Assembly (NCBI GenBank): GCA_965213595.1
Contig: CBDBZO010000006.1
Span: 248,001 to 312,000 of the forward strand
Direction: 5' to 3'
Length of the DNA stretch: 64,000 nucleotides
DNA from: JBCCFC01 sp965213595
GTDB lineage: Bacteria > Chloroflexota > Anaerolineae > Caldilineales > Caldilineaceae
Of this stretch, positions 56,536 through 64,000 are shown piece after piece; position 1 is the stretch's first letter; the number at the start of each line of letters is the position of its first letter. Made by a program: the position numbers and the translations under genes. The notes beneath the pieces are model-generated. The model saw nothing but the letters and a program-made list of their open reading frames with translations. It was not told the origin of the DNA and made no database searches.

Positions 56536-59355
56536 TCAGCGTCCATCAACGGTTAAATTTAGCGTAAACGTCAGCTTGCCAATGCTGCCCCAAAGCTGTG
56601 GCGCTTCAGCGGGCAAATCACCGCGGATGACGGTGGCGGGCGTGAGCAGCGACAGCTCCTCGATGACTTCGCCAGGTGCACCGGCCGTACCAATAAACGC
56701 GTGGCTCCAGTGCAGGCGACCGCGCAAGTCGCCCGCCACCCCGTAGCGGGCCAGCGCCTCGACGACCTGCTGCGCCTCGGCGGCAAGCTCGTCACGGCTT
56801 AGCTGCAAGCTCGCCTCATCCGCCACCGCGCCGGCGACGATTGTGCCAGCGGGCCACGCATTTAGCCAACCGGCCATGGCGTCAAGCTGGGCAGCGCCTT
56901 GCTCTAGCGACCAGCCTTCCTCGCCCGATGTGTCGAACGCGGCAGCGCCGAGCAGTGTGCCGTCCGGCGAGAGGGCGACCAGATTGTAGCCGCGCTGGTT
57001 GGGCGACGCGTCGACGCCGTCGACAAAGATGTGGGCAAAGCCGCCGACTTGGTTGCCGGCGCTGCGCACAAGCAGACCGTTGGCCGCGGCGACTGGTTCA
57101 CGAAACTCCGCAAACGAGAGACGCAGCCGATCCACGCGGACATCGGCAATCCCTGGTGGAATGGGTACGACGAGCGTCCCATCGTCAAAGATGTGGGTGA
57201 GTGAATGGCCGTTGAGCCATACCCCAGTTGGCATACGGGGCGGCGGAATGTCGAGCTGCAGCGTGCCGCCCGCATCGGGCACGTCGACCAGCAGATCGGC
57301 TTCGGGCCACACCAGATAGCGCACGCCCTGCACCGTCACACTCGACCAGCCCTCGGCCAGATGCAGCGGCGCCGACGAATCAGCGAGGTCGATCTGCCAA
57401 GCCGCTTCCTGCTCCGCCACCACGCGATACAAACGAATCGCGCTCGGTTCGCCGCGCCAATTCGGCCCGCGCCACTCGTCAATCTGCTCGACGGGCAGCG
57501 CCTGCTCGACAAATTCGACGAGTGGCGGCGGCGCTTCGTCTAAGTGCAGCGTGATGTAGTCGACATCGAGAAAATCGAGCACGCGCGGGGCAATCAGCCG
57601 GTTGTGGGCGATGAGCATCTCCCACTGCGCGTCGACTTCGGCGGCGATCTGCGGCTGGTCGGCGTTCATCAGCGCGATCAGGTCGCCCAGCAGCGGGGCT
57701 TCGCTGAAGTACTGAAACTTGTGGGCCGGGTTGCGGCTCGTGTTGCCGCCGAGCCGCGGTCGCCCGTGCTCGGTTTGATACCACTGCTGCATCATGATCA
57801 GCTCGCTCGAACGGCCCAACACGAGCGCCCCGTTGCGCCACCCCGTGGGCAACTCCAGCAGGACGCCACCTGTGTCATGGCTGTCGGGCAGGGCGGCCAG
57901 CTCGCGGTAGATGGGCGGGGAGAGGGAATAGTTGAGCGGCAGCGGGATCGAGAGGTGTTCGAGGGTGAAGAGGGTGGCAATCAATATAGTGCTTAGTGCA
58001 TAGTGCGTATTGCTTATTTGTCCGCTACCCCGTCGACGCCGCCACCAATAAGCAATAAGCAATAAGCAATACCGCATCCCAAACGCGGCCAGCACCGCGA
58101 CCACCAGCATCACCACCACGCCGTAGCGGCTGGGGTAGCGGTTGCCGGAGAAGAAGGGGAGTTGGCTGACGAGGGCGAAGGGGCCGGGAATCGGAAGGTC
58201 GCGCCCGGCGAGGCGCAGGTGGGGGCCGAGGGTGAGGAGCCAGAAGATGAGCAGATTCAGAGACCAGTAAACAGCGGTCCGTTTTTGGCGCTTCCACAGA
58301 TAAATGAGGCCGAGCACGGCCAGGGCGAGCGCGGTGTAGCCGGCGTAGATGTGCTGGGCTTTGTCGTTGGGGAAGGGCAGCGTGGCGACCCAATCGCCGA
58401 TGAGCGGGTGCAGGCGCGTGGGGACGAGGTAGCCGAGCAGGTCGGCGCTATATTGGTCGGCGAAGCCGCCGCCGCTGGCAAAGAAATCGCCCTCGCGCAG
58501 GAGATCGGGCAGCATGGCGGCGAGGAAGGGGGCGATGCCGAGGGTGAACAAAGTCGCCATGAGGAGATGGGCAAAGAAAAATTGACGATTGTCAATTGAC
58601 AATTGCCAATTGACAATTAATCGCCAAACAAAGTAGATCGCAATGAAAATCAGAAGAAACGACGCATACGTCAGTTCGGACCAGGCTTGAAAAATCAAAA
58701 ATAGCGCGGCGAAAGCGGCATTGCGGTAAATATCGTGCGAACCTCGACCTTTCTCCACGCTGCGGCCCAATCGCAGGACGTAGAGCACGCAAAACGGAAT
58801 CCAGTGGCCGCTGGCGATGTTGAACTGGCCGAGGCTGGCGTAGAAGAGCTTGGAGGAGGCGAAGGCGTAGATCAGGCCGGCGAGGAGGGCAGGGAGCAGG
58901 GAAGCAGGGGAGCGGGGGAGCAGGGGGGATTGGGTGCTGCGTTCGCTCTTCCCATCTTCTCGCCTTGCATTGCCAACCACGTTCAAAGCTAGCAGAAATG
59001 TGCCGTAGCCACCGAGCACGAAAGTCGACAGCAGCAGCAAATTGCTCGCGACAATGAGGCTGGTGCTCGTTTGCAGCGGCACGCTGAGCAGGCCGTTGAG
59101 CGGGGTCAGCGTGTAAAAGGCGAGGTTGATGCCGACGGGGTGGAACATCCACTCCACGTGGAAAATGTCAAAATTGAGCTGCTCGACCAGCCGCGCCTTG
59201 ATCCACCAAAGGTTCCACGCCAGCGCGGGGTCGTCGATGCCGTCGCCGGGGACGTGGCTAGTGAAGTGGGCGGCCAGCGGCCACGTCAGCGCGAGGGCGA
59301 GAAAGGTGTAAAGCGCCAGGGCGAAGAGGTGGGGACGGAAGCGGTTCGACGACAT
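56536..59355 (-). CDS. large GT-C-like membrane protein with C-terminal ILEI-like domain
   Basis: A 939-residue protein. The N-terminal half has about ten helices from residue 11 onwards, with HVPGDGIDDPALAWNLWW in the first external loop. After a soluble middle region, residues about 765-900 match an ILEI (FAM3/POMGNT1-stem-like) domain: GFAHIFVDGVDASPNQRGYN, LSPDGTLLGAAAFDTSG, AGWLNAWPAGTIVAGAVADEAS, SHAFIGTAGAPGEVIEEL. Bacterial ILEI fusions to putative glycosyltransferases are known as a domain arrangement but not functionally. Loops at about residues 148-160, 248-260 and 430-450 are encoded by repeat DNA. It probably acts in cell-surface glycosylation. Confidence 0.8.
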   Translation of the reverse strand: MSSNRFRPHLFALALYTFLALALTWPLAAHFTSHVPGDGIDDPALAWNLWWIKARLVEQLNFDIFHVEWMFHPVGINLAFYTLTPLNGLLSVPLQTSTSLIVASNLLLLSTFVLGGYGTFLLALNVVGNARREDGKSERSTQSPLLPRSPASLLPALLAGLIYAFASSKLFYASLGQFNIASGHWIPFCVLYVLRLGRSVEKGRGSHDIYRNAAFAALFLIFQAWSELTYASFLLIFIAIYFVWRLIVNWQLSIDNRQFFFAHLLMATLFTLGIAPFLAAMLPDLLREGDFFASGGGFADQYSADLLGYLVPTRLHPLIGDWVATLPFPNDKAQHIYAGYTALALAVLGLIYLWKRQKRTAVYWSLNLLIFWLLTLGPHLRLAGRDLPIPGPFALVSQLPFFSGNRYPSRYGVVVMLVVAVLAAFGMRYCLLLIAYWWRRRRGSGQISNTHYALSTILIATLFTLEHLSIPLPLNYSLSPPIYRELAALPDSHDTGGVLLELPTGWRNGALVLGRSSELIMMQQWYQTEHGRPRLGGNTSRNPAHKFQYFSEAPLLGDLIALMNADQPQIAAEVDAQWEMLIAHNRLIAPRVLDFLDVDYITLHLDEAPPPLVEFVEQALPVEQIDEWRGPNWRGEPSAIRLYRVVAEQEAAWQIDLADSSAPLHLAEGWSSVTVQGVRYLVWPEADLLVDVPDAGGTLQLDIPPPRMPTGVWLNGHSLTHIFDDGTLVVPIPPGIADVRVDRLRLSFAEFREPVAAANGLLVRSAGNQVGGFAHIFVDGVDASPNQRGYNLVALSPDGTLLGAAAFDTSGEEGWSLEQGAAQLDAMAGWLNAWPAGTIVAGAVADEASLQLSRDELAAEAQQVVEALARYGVAGDLRGRLHWSHAFIGTAGAPGEVIEELSLLTPATVIRGDLPAEAPQLWGSIGKLTFTLNLTVDGR
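58008..58072. repeat. GTATTGCTTATT / AATAAGCAATAC inverted repeat inside the ILEI gene
   Basis: The 12-bp arms 58008-58019 and 58061-58072 are exact complements. The segment is in frame and encodes part of RYCLLLIAYWWRRRRGSGQ. AGCAATAAGC iterations fill the right side. Confidence 0.75.
58580..58619. repeat. AATTGACAATT repeat inside the ILEI gene
   Basis: AATTGACGATTGTCAATTG and the following CAATTGCCAATTGACAATT are in-frame iterations of the intergenic AATTG repeat at 32402-32513. They encode the loop IVNWQLSIDNRQF. Confidence 0.8.
58888..58925. repeat. GCAGGGGAGC-type repeat inside the ILEI gene
   Basis: GGGAAGCAGGGGAGCGGGGG and neighbours are tandem-like and in frame, encoding SPLLPRSPASLLP. 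Related sequence lies at 33605-33690 in the GT-C gene. Confidence 0.7.
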
Positions 59356-59399
59356 GGGACTGGTAGCAAGGAACTGGTGGACAAGGGCGTTGCGGGTGC

Positions 59400-60464
59400 T
59401 TACTCGCCCGCTGTCGTAAGGCTACCCGCTGTCGTAAGGCTATCCGTTGTCGTAAGGCTATCCGTATCAGTCGTCGCCACCGTATCCGTCAGATTTTCCG
59501 CGCCAGCAAAGGGGTTGCCGCCGATCTGCTGCAGCAGCGTACCGACGCGCACGCGGCTGATCACGGCCAGCTGCGGGTTGTCGCTGGCCTGCGCCAGCTC
59601 GAAGGTGCGCTCGAAGAGCTGGATGGCCAGAGCGGGATCGCCGCGCAGCTCGGCTACGTTGCCCAGCAGAAAGTAGGCTTGGGGATCGTTTTCATCCAGC
59701 GCAAGCGTTTCGTCCACGGCGGCCTCGGCGCCATCCAAATCGCCGACGCGCAAGCGCGTTTGGGCCACGAGGTTCCAAAAGCCAGCGGGCGATTCCGTCG
59801 ACAGCGCCAGCCCCCGCGCCAGCCGCTCCTGCGTCACCGCTTCGTTGCCCAACCGCTCGTTGATCACGGCGGACCAGACAATCAGCTCCGGCTCGTTCGG
59901 CGCCTGCTGACGCGCATCTTCAACGACGACCAGCGCCTCGTCCCAGTTTTCCTCCAGGAGCAGATCGTCCAGCGCGGCGTTGACGTCCATCACGAGCAGC
60001 GTTTCGGGGCTGGGTGGAAAAAAGGTGTCGAGCCCCCAGTAGATGAGCACCAGCGCGAGGATGATCGAGCCAAAGATCAGCGACGTGCGGCGCAGCGAGA
60101 GATAGCGCCGGGTGGAAAGCGTCGCATCCAAGTGCCACCAGAAGTTGGTGGTCTCTACCTTTTCATGGTCGGCGTACCGTTCGCGCAGCTTGCGCAGCCC
60201 CCCCGCGCGACGCGTTGCGCGCACGAGGGCTTCCGGCTTGGAGCTGAGGCGGCTGTGAAGCCCCTGCCGCCGCCCGCGCTCCGGGCGCAGGTCAATGCCG
60301 TTCTGCTCCAGCTCGTCAAACCGCCACTCGATGCGGTCCAGCAGCAGCAGAAATTCTTCGATGTTGTCCGCCGTGGGGCCAACGACCAGGCGCTCGGCGC
60401 GGCTGAGATCGTCGCGCAGGGCATCGGCGGGCGCATTGGCGCGGCTGTTGATTGCGTGGGCCAT
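59400..60464 (-). CDS. TPR protein with one membrane helix
   Basis: A 354-residue protein. The first about 140 residues are cytosolic and charged; a membrane helix lies at about 130-150 (LIFGSIILALVLIYWGL). The extracytoplasmic part has TPR-like helices (EENWDEALVVVEDARQQAPNEPELIVWSAV, EAAVDETLALDENDPQAYFLLGNVAEL, AIQLFERTFELAQAS). The C-terminal tail is TDSLTT/TAGSLT repeats encoded by three 18-bp units (59413-59466). A structural or complex-assembly role is likely; no partner is known. Confidence 0.8.
   Translation of the reverse strand: MAHAINSRANAPADALRDDLSRAERLVVGPTADNIEEFLLLLDRIEWRFDELEQNGIDLRPERGRRQGLHSRLSSKPEALVRATRRAGGLRKLRERYADHEKVETTNFWWHLDATLSTRRYLSLRRTSLIFGSIILALVLIYWGLDTFFPPSPETLLVMDVNAALDDLLLEENWDEALVVVEDARQQAPNEPELIVWSAVINERLGNEAVTQERLARGLALSTESPAGFWNLVAQTRLRVGDLDGAEAAVDETLALDENDPQAYFLLGNVAELRGDPALAIQLFERTFELAQASDNPQLAVISRVRVGTLLQQIGGNPFAGAENLTDTVATTDTDSLTTTDSLTTAGSLTTAGE
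59413..59466. repeat. three tandem 18-bp units in the TPR gene
   Basis: GTCGTAAGGCTAYCCGYT occurs three times at 59413, 59431 and 59449, giving a six-residue repeat at the protein C-terminus. Because 18 is divisible by 3, copy number could vary without frameshift. Confidence 0.9.
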
Positions 60465-60472
60465 GGGGAAGA

Positions 60473-60528
60473 AGTTGCGGGTGGCAAGTTGCGGGTGGCA
60501 AGTTGCGGGTGACGAGTTGCGGGTGACG
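60473..60528. repeat. four tandem 14-bp units AGTTGCGGGTGGCA
   Basis: Units start at 60473, 60487, 60501 and 60515. They lie just upstream of the TPR gene start (minus strand). With the CGCTACC repeats at 60601-60628, of opposite sense, they could pair as a loose stem. Confidence 0.9.
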
Positions 60529-60600
60529 AGTTCTCGTTAAATCTTGATTGTTCCGCCAATATCGTAACGAGTTACGGCACGAATGGCAAACCCTGACACC

Positions 60601-60628
60601 CGCTACCCGCTACCCGCTACCCGCTACC
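60601..60628. repeat. four tandem 7-bp units CGCTACC
   Basis: CGCTACC occurs four times without interruption. It covers the stop codon of the MBL gene, whose last residues (GSRVAGSG) are encoded by it. Confidence 0.9.
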
Positions 60629-61608
60629 CTACTCCCATTCGTCTGCACAACTGCCGTCTCCTCTTCTCGCGCCTCCGCCTCCGCCTCCGCCTCTTCCTCC
60701 GTCTGAATCTCGCGGTAAACGCGGTTGATGCCGGACTTGATCTGGCTTTCAATTTTGGCTTTGCGTTCGGGCGGCACTTTAAACAGGCCGACCATTTCGC
60801 TCACGAGGCCGCTTTTGGCCTCATTCTTAGTTCTGCCCTCCAGGTAGTAATCGCGCACGCGCCCGCGCAAAAACTCAATGTACTCCTCCACCTTCTTGAT
60901 CGCTTCCTCCCCGCTGACTTTGGCATCGGGGCTGCAAATCGGGCCGTGCCCCGGCACGAGCAGCTCCACATCCAGCTCGCGGATAAACTGGAGCGCGGCC
61001 AGCCACTGCAGCGAATCCGCCTGCGCCATGTAGGGATGCTGATCCACCCAGATAATGTCGCCCACAAAGCAGACGCTCTCCTCGCGCAGCAGCACAATGC
61101 AGGTGGCGGCGGTGTGCCCGCCCACAAAAATCAGCTCGACATCGCGCTCGCCGTGCAGCAGGTGGGCGCGGTTGGTAAAGGTCATATCCGGCGGCACGAT
61201 GATGATGTTGTCCAACTGCGCCTGGATTTCGGGCTCGCGCTTAAAGCTGTTGCGCACGCGATCCTTAAAATTCTCCGTATAGCCGGACATCTCCTTGTGC
61301 GCCCGCTCGTGGGCTATTACGTGCACGGGCAGGAAATACTGATTGCCCAGCGCGTGCCCCCGGTGATGGTCGGTATTGACCAAATAGAGGAAGGGCGCGC
61401 CCGGATATTCCTCCTCCACCTGCTGCCGCCAGTCCTTGGCCTGCTCCGGAATCAGCGGCGCATCGATGAGGATAATGCCCTCCTCCGTGTGGATAAAGCC
61501 GGGCGTGCAGCCGCGGTAGTGGGTGTTGATGAAGACGCCCGGCGCAATTTCCTGGCGCTTGCCCAATCCCGTCACCCCGATGCGCGCAGTGCTTCGTCGC
61601 CTTGCCAT
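60610..61608 (-). CDS. MBL-fold metallo-hydrolase with Glu/Ala-rich tail
   Basis: A 332-residue metallo-hydrolase. Metal-binding segment NTDHHRGHALGN (TDHHRGH in place of the usual HxHxDH) and later VGGHTAATCIVL, VGDIIWVDQHPY and VPGHGPI. The first His of the classical motif is Thr here, as in some family members. The C-terminus is an EEEAEAEAEA repeat followed by repeat-encoded residues. Probable cytosolic hydrolase; substrate unknown. Confidence 0.88.
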   Translation of the reverse strand: MARRRSTARIGVTGLGKRQEIAPGVFINTHYRGCTPGFIHTEEGIILIDAPLIPEQAKDWRQQVEEEYPGAPFLYLVNTDHHRGHALGNQYFLPVHVIAHERAHKEMSGYTENFKDRVRNSFKREPEIQAQLDNIIIVPPDMTFTNRAHLLHGERDVELIFVGGHTAATCIVLLREESVCFVGDIIWVDQHPYMAQADSLQWLAALQFIRELDVELLVPGHGPICSPDAKVSGEEAIKKVEEYIEFLRGRVRDYYLEGRTKNEAKSGLVSEMVGLFKVPPERKAKIESQIKSGINRVYREIQTEEEAEAEAEAREEETAVVQTNGSRVAGSG

Positions 61609-61686
61609 GGTCTATTTCCTCTCTAAACGTTAGTGTACGTGGACGTAAGTGTCTAAGCGGCTACTGCCACGAATCGCCAATAAGCT

Positions 61687-61916
61687 AACCGGCTTCCAGC
61701 CGGTTTTCGCCAGGCAAGCTGGTGGGCTTCAGCCACCAGCGGCAGCGCACGCAAACCCTCTGCTATACGCGCCCGGCTGTCCCAATGTATGCTGGCGCAA
61801 GTGGTCTCGACAGCGGCGCAGTCGGTGACTGCCCAGTGCCAACACCGCCGGGTTGAAAAGCCCAAACCCGGTTCACCGGGTTTGAGCCAGCAAGCTGGTG
61901 GGCTTTAGCCACCAGC
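61687..61916. repeat. two AACCGGCTT/CAAGCTGGTGGGCTT repeat units
   Basis: Each unit has two hairpins: AACCGGCTTCCAGCCGGTT (61687-61705) with GCTGGTGG-GCTT-CAGCCACCAGC (61718-61740), and AAACCCGGTTCACCGGGTTT (61864-61883) with a near-copy of the second hairpin (61894-61916). The two units are about 176 nt apart. No gene is seen in the 565-nt gap 61609-62173; upstream and downstream parts hold nothing else I can name. Confidence 0.85.
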
Positions 61917-62173
61917 GGGCGCATACGCGAACCGTCTGCTTGTGCACGCCCGGCTGCCCCAGCCGAATGGAATGCTGTCAATTACTTGCTATATTAAAGC
62001 AGGTGGGTCGATGAGTGTCAACTTGTTTTGAATTATGTAAACTACATGTGTGGCAAGAAATTTCTATCCACGCTTCATCACGTCTATCTGCGGCGGCGCG
62101 CTCTTTGAATGGAGAACGCCCCGCGACAGCACGGCCGTTTTATTTCGACATCGTTTCTTGTTACAATGCGTTT

Positions 62174-64000
62174 ATGCTAATTCGTCGCCCCGCTTCCTCT
62201 CGCAATCGACCCTTTGTGCTGGCGCTCGTGGGCGTGGTGCTCTCGATCCTGCTGGTGGCGACCGTGGCCGCGCTGGTCTTTGGCATGGGCGCAGGCATTG
62301 TCCTCGCGCCGACGCCCACCCCCACGGCGACCCCGCGCGCCCCGCGCGCGCCGACGCCGGACGCGCGCGCCACGCTGATCGCCGAGGATGTGCTGACCCA
62401 GGTCGCCTACGAAGGCGGGCTGCCCCGCTCGACGCCCAATCCCATTTTGCTGCCCATTGTAGCAGATTTGGTGTCGGGGCGGGCAACCGACGCCAGCGAA
62501 GCGGAGGCGGCAACGGCAGTTGCCGAAAGCGATGATGGGAACGACAGTGAAGCGGGGGGAACGGGAGGCGGCGGGCAGACGGTGCTCGTGCCCGTCGTCT
62601 CCAATCCGGGCGTGCCCACGCCCACTCCCTTCTCCACCTCAACCCCCACGCTCGACTTGCCGACGGCTCCTCCGGCGTCGCCCACGCTGGTCAGCATCGA
62701 CATCCCCATCGTGAGCCGGCCCGGCAGCACGCCAACGCCGTCCTTTACGCCGTCGCCCACCGAGATGCCGCCCGCCGAAACGACGCCCGCCGAGACGACA
62801 CCAACGGCGATTCCGCCCACGGACAGCTTTACAGCAACGCCCACCGGAACGTCCACCGGAACGTCCACCTTGACCCCGACGCCGAGCCCCAGCGAGACGC
62901 CCTCGCCCACAGTCACCGTGGGCACGCCGACGGCCACGGACTTTCCCTTTGGCGTGGCCTCGCTCAACGCCCGCATCTACGCGGGCGATTCCGGACGCGA
63001 CACCCGTGGCTTTGCCGGCCCCGGTTTGCGCTACACCAGCCTGGGTACCTTTAGCCCCGAAACGGAAGTCGATATAATCGGGCGCAGCGCAACGGGTGAG
63101 TGGATTTTCGTCTGCTGCTTGGACGGGCGCAACGTTTGGATGCGGCAGGCCAGCGTGCGCCTGGTGGACAATTTTACGCCGGAAGGCGCGCCGGAGACCT
63201 TTAACCCCAACGACGTGCGTCGGCTGCCCCTGCGCACCGTTGAGCCAGCGCTGACGCCCGCGCCGGAAGCCACGCCGTCGCCCGTACCGGCGGACGATTT
63301 CCCCCAGCAGCAGCGCCTGCCCAGCAACGAGGCCAGCCAGCCCGTGCTGCCGGGCGCGCTCGCCGTCGCCTGGAACTCGTCGCCCGCCGGCGGTAACCTC
63401 ACGTCGCCCGCCGTCGTCTCCGGCGACAGCGTCGTGGTCGCCAGTGCGGACAATCACCTCTACAGCTACAACCGCAGCGCCGGTTCACAGCAGTGGCGGC
63501 TAAACATCGGCACGCGCGTCACCGTGGCCCCCGCCGTGCGCGACGACCTGATTGTGGTGGTGGACGTAAACGGCAGCGTAATTGCGCTGCGGGACAACGG
63601 CAACAGCGCCACCGAGCTGTGGCGCAGCAGCAACGGCAGCCTGCCGCCCACCAGCGGCCCCACTTTTGTGGGCGATCTGCCGCTCGTGGCGGGCAGCAAC
63701 GGGGCCACACACGCCGTCGCCCTCTTCAACAGCAGCGGACAGCGCGGCTTTGCGGCGGCGCTCGACGCCTCGCCCCAGCACCCGGCGGTTGGCGATCAGC
63801 TCACCTACATCGGCCACGCGGGCGTCTCCGCCTACGACATGCGCTTTAGCACGCTCGTCTGGGAAAACAGCTCGCTGCTCACGGTGACCGCGCCACCCGT
63901 CTACAGCTGGCCCGGCGTGCGCGCCGCCGCCGATCTCTACGTTGCCGAAGCGGGCGGCGACGTTGTCTTCCTCGATGCCAACAGCGGCCTCATCCTGGAT
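62174..64000 (+). CDS. large surface protein with SH3 domain and beta-propeller (partial, runs off the right edge)
   Basis: The frame is open from the ATG at 62174 to the window end (609 codons). An N-terminal membrane helix (about 14-40) is followed by a long Thr/Pro-rich linker, an SH3-like domain (NARIYAGDSGRDTRGFAGPGLRY...WIFVCC with the tandem Cys), another Pro/Thr linker, and from about residue 395 onwards repeats of PQQ-type beta-propeller (SPAVVSGDSVVVASADNHLYS, AVRDDLIVVVDVNGSVIAL). The end is missing. It probably spans the wall as a surface protein. The tandem-Cys SH3 motif matches the DUF3048 protein at 41397-43043. Confidence 0.85.
   Translation, partial: MLIRRPASSRNRPFVLALVGVVLSILLVATVAALVFGMGAGIVLAPTPTPTATPRAPRAPTPDARATLIAEDVLTQVAYEGGLPRSTPNPILLPIVADLVSGRATDASEAEAATAVAESDDGNDSEAGGTGGGGQTVLVPVVSNPGVPTPTPFSTSTPTLDLPTAPPASPTLVSIDIPIVSRPGSTPTPSFTPSPTEMPPAETTPAETTPTAIPPTDSFTATPTGTSTGTSTLTPTPSPSETPSPTVTVGTPTATDFPFGVASLNARIYAGDSGRDTRGFAGPGLRYTSLGTFSPETEVDIIGRSATGEWIFVCCLDGRNVWMRQASVRLVDNFTPEGAPETFNPNDVRRLPLRTVEPALTPAPEATPSPVPADDFPQQQRLPSNEASQPVLPGALAVAWNSSPAGGNLTSPAVVSGDSVVVASADNHLYSYNRSAGSQQWRLNIGTRVTVAPAVRDDLIVVVDVNGSVIALRDNGNSATELWRSSNGSLPPTSGPTFVGDLPLVAGSNGATHAVALFNSSGQRGFAAALDASPQHPAVGDQLTYIGHAGVSAYDMRFSTLVWENSSLLTVTAPPVYSWPGVRAAADLYVAEAGGDVVFLDANSGLILD

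Noticed and set aside
1..64000. tRNA, rRNA, riboswitch or insertion-sequence transposase
   Set aside because: I looked in all longer gaps for cloverleaf-like arms, conserved rRNA segments and DDE-type transposase motifs and saw none I could support. A tRNAscan/Infernal run would be decisive.

Overview
The window is a high-GC bacterial chromosome segment, most likely from a Chloroflexota MAG or isolate (Caldilineae/Anaerolineae-like). This is an inference from the gene mix: a haem-copper oxidase locus with CtaG, SURF1 and CtaB; two sugar ABC importers without a local ATPase; Uma2, DUF4058, DUF433/DUF5615 and HicAB families; many GT-C membrane glycosyltransferases; and very many intergenic hairpin repeats. 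No rRNA, tRNA, CRISPR array, phage or insertion-sequence transposase was seen.

Layout. 1-4312: cytochrome c oxidase and assembly genes (ctaD end, subunit IV, ctaE, ctaG, SURF1, ctaB). 4317-5018: an AT-rich HEPN-like gene. 5232-7812 (minus): ferredoxin, TlpA-like thioredoxin and 6-phosphogluconate dehydrogenase. 8252-16041 (minus): an accessory region with a cysteine-less CHAT protein, an SDR, a DUF433/DUF5615 pair, a broken HicB, an orphan HicB, an enolase-superfamily sugar-acid dehydratase, a STAND NTPase with TPRs and a HicAB pair. 16034-20839: a HisD-type dehydrogenase diverging from a sugar ABC importer (lipoprotein plus two permeases). 21017-22918: a tetR-P450 pair. 23389-26838: a second sugar ABC importer. 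27064-28484: Uma2 and an SDR.

28865-37150 (minus): an operon-like run (MBL hydrolase, TetR, YbdK-type ligase, GT-C, GT2 and a second GT-C-like protein) headed by a clear promoter/operator. 37513-43043: alpha/beta hydrolase, uracil-DNA glycosylase, acylphosphatase, Mut7-C nuclease, PurN-like protein and a DUF3048 protein. 43308-49820 (plus): GT-C, APH-type kinase, a divergent enolase and an IlvD/Edd dehydratase. 49817-60464 (minus): cell-surface sugar genes (GT2, DegT/DnrJ aminotransferase, Gfo/Idh dehydrogenase, an ILEI-containing membrane protein, a TPR protein) with GNAT, HAD, DUF4058 and EamA genes. 60610 to the right edge: an MBL hydrolase and the start of a large SH3/beta-propeller protein that runs off the window.

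The most unusual aspect is the repeat landscape. Nearly every longer gap holds a hairpin element. Several are perfect palindromes of 36-54 bp that share an invariant core but have copy-private, fully self-complementary arms. Others are nested inside one another, and some lie in frame inside protein-coding genes (a divergent enolase and three GT-C proteins). Both ABC operons carry long palindromes exactly between the binding-protein gene and the first permease gene.
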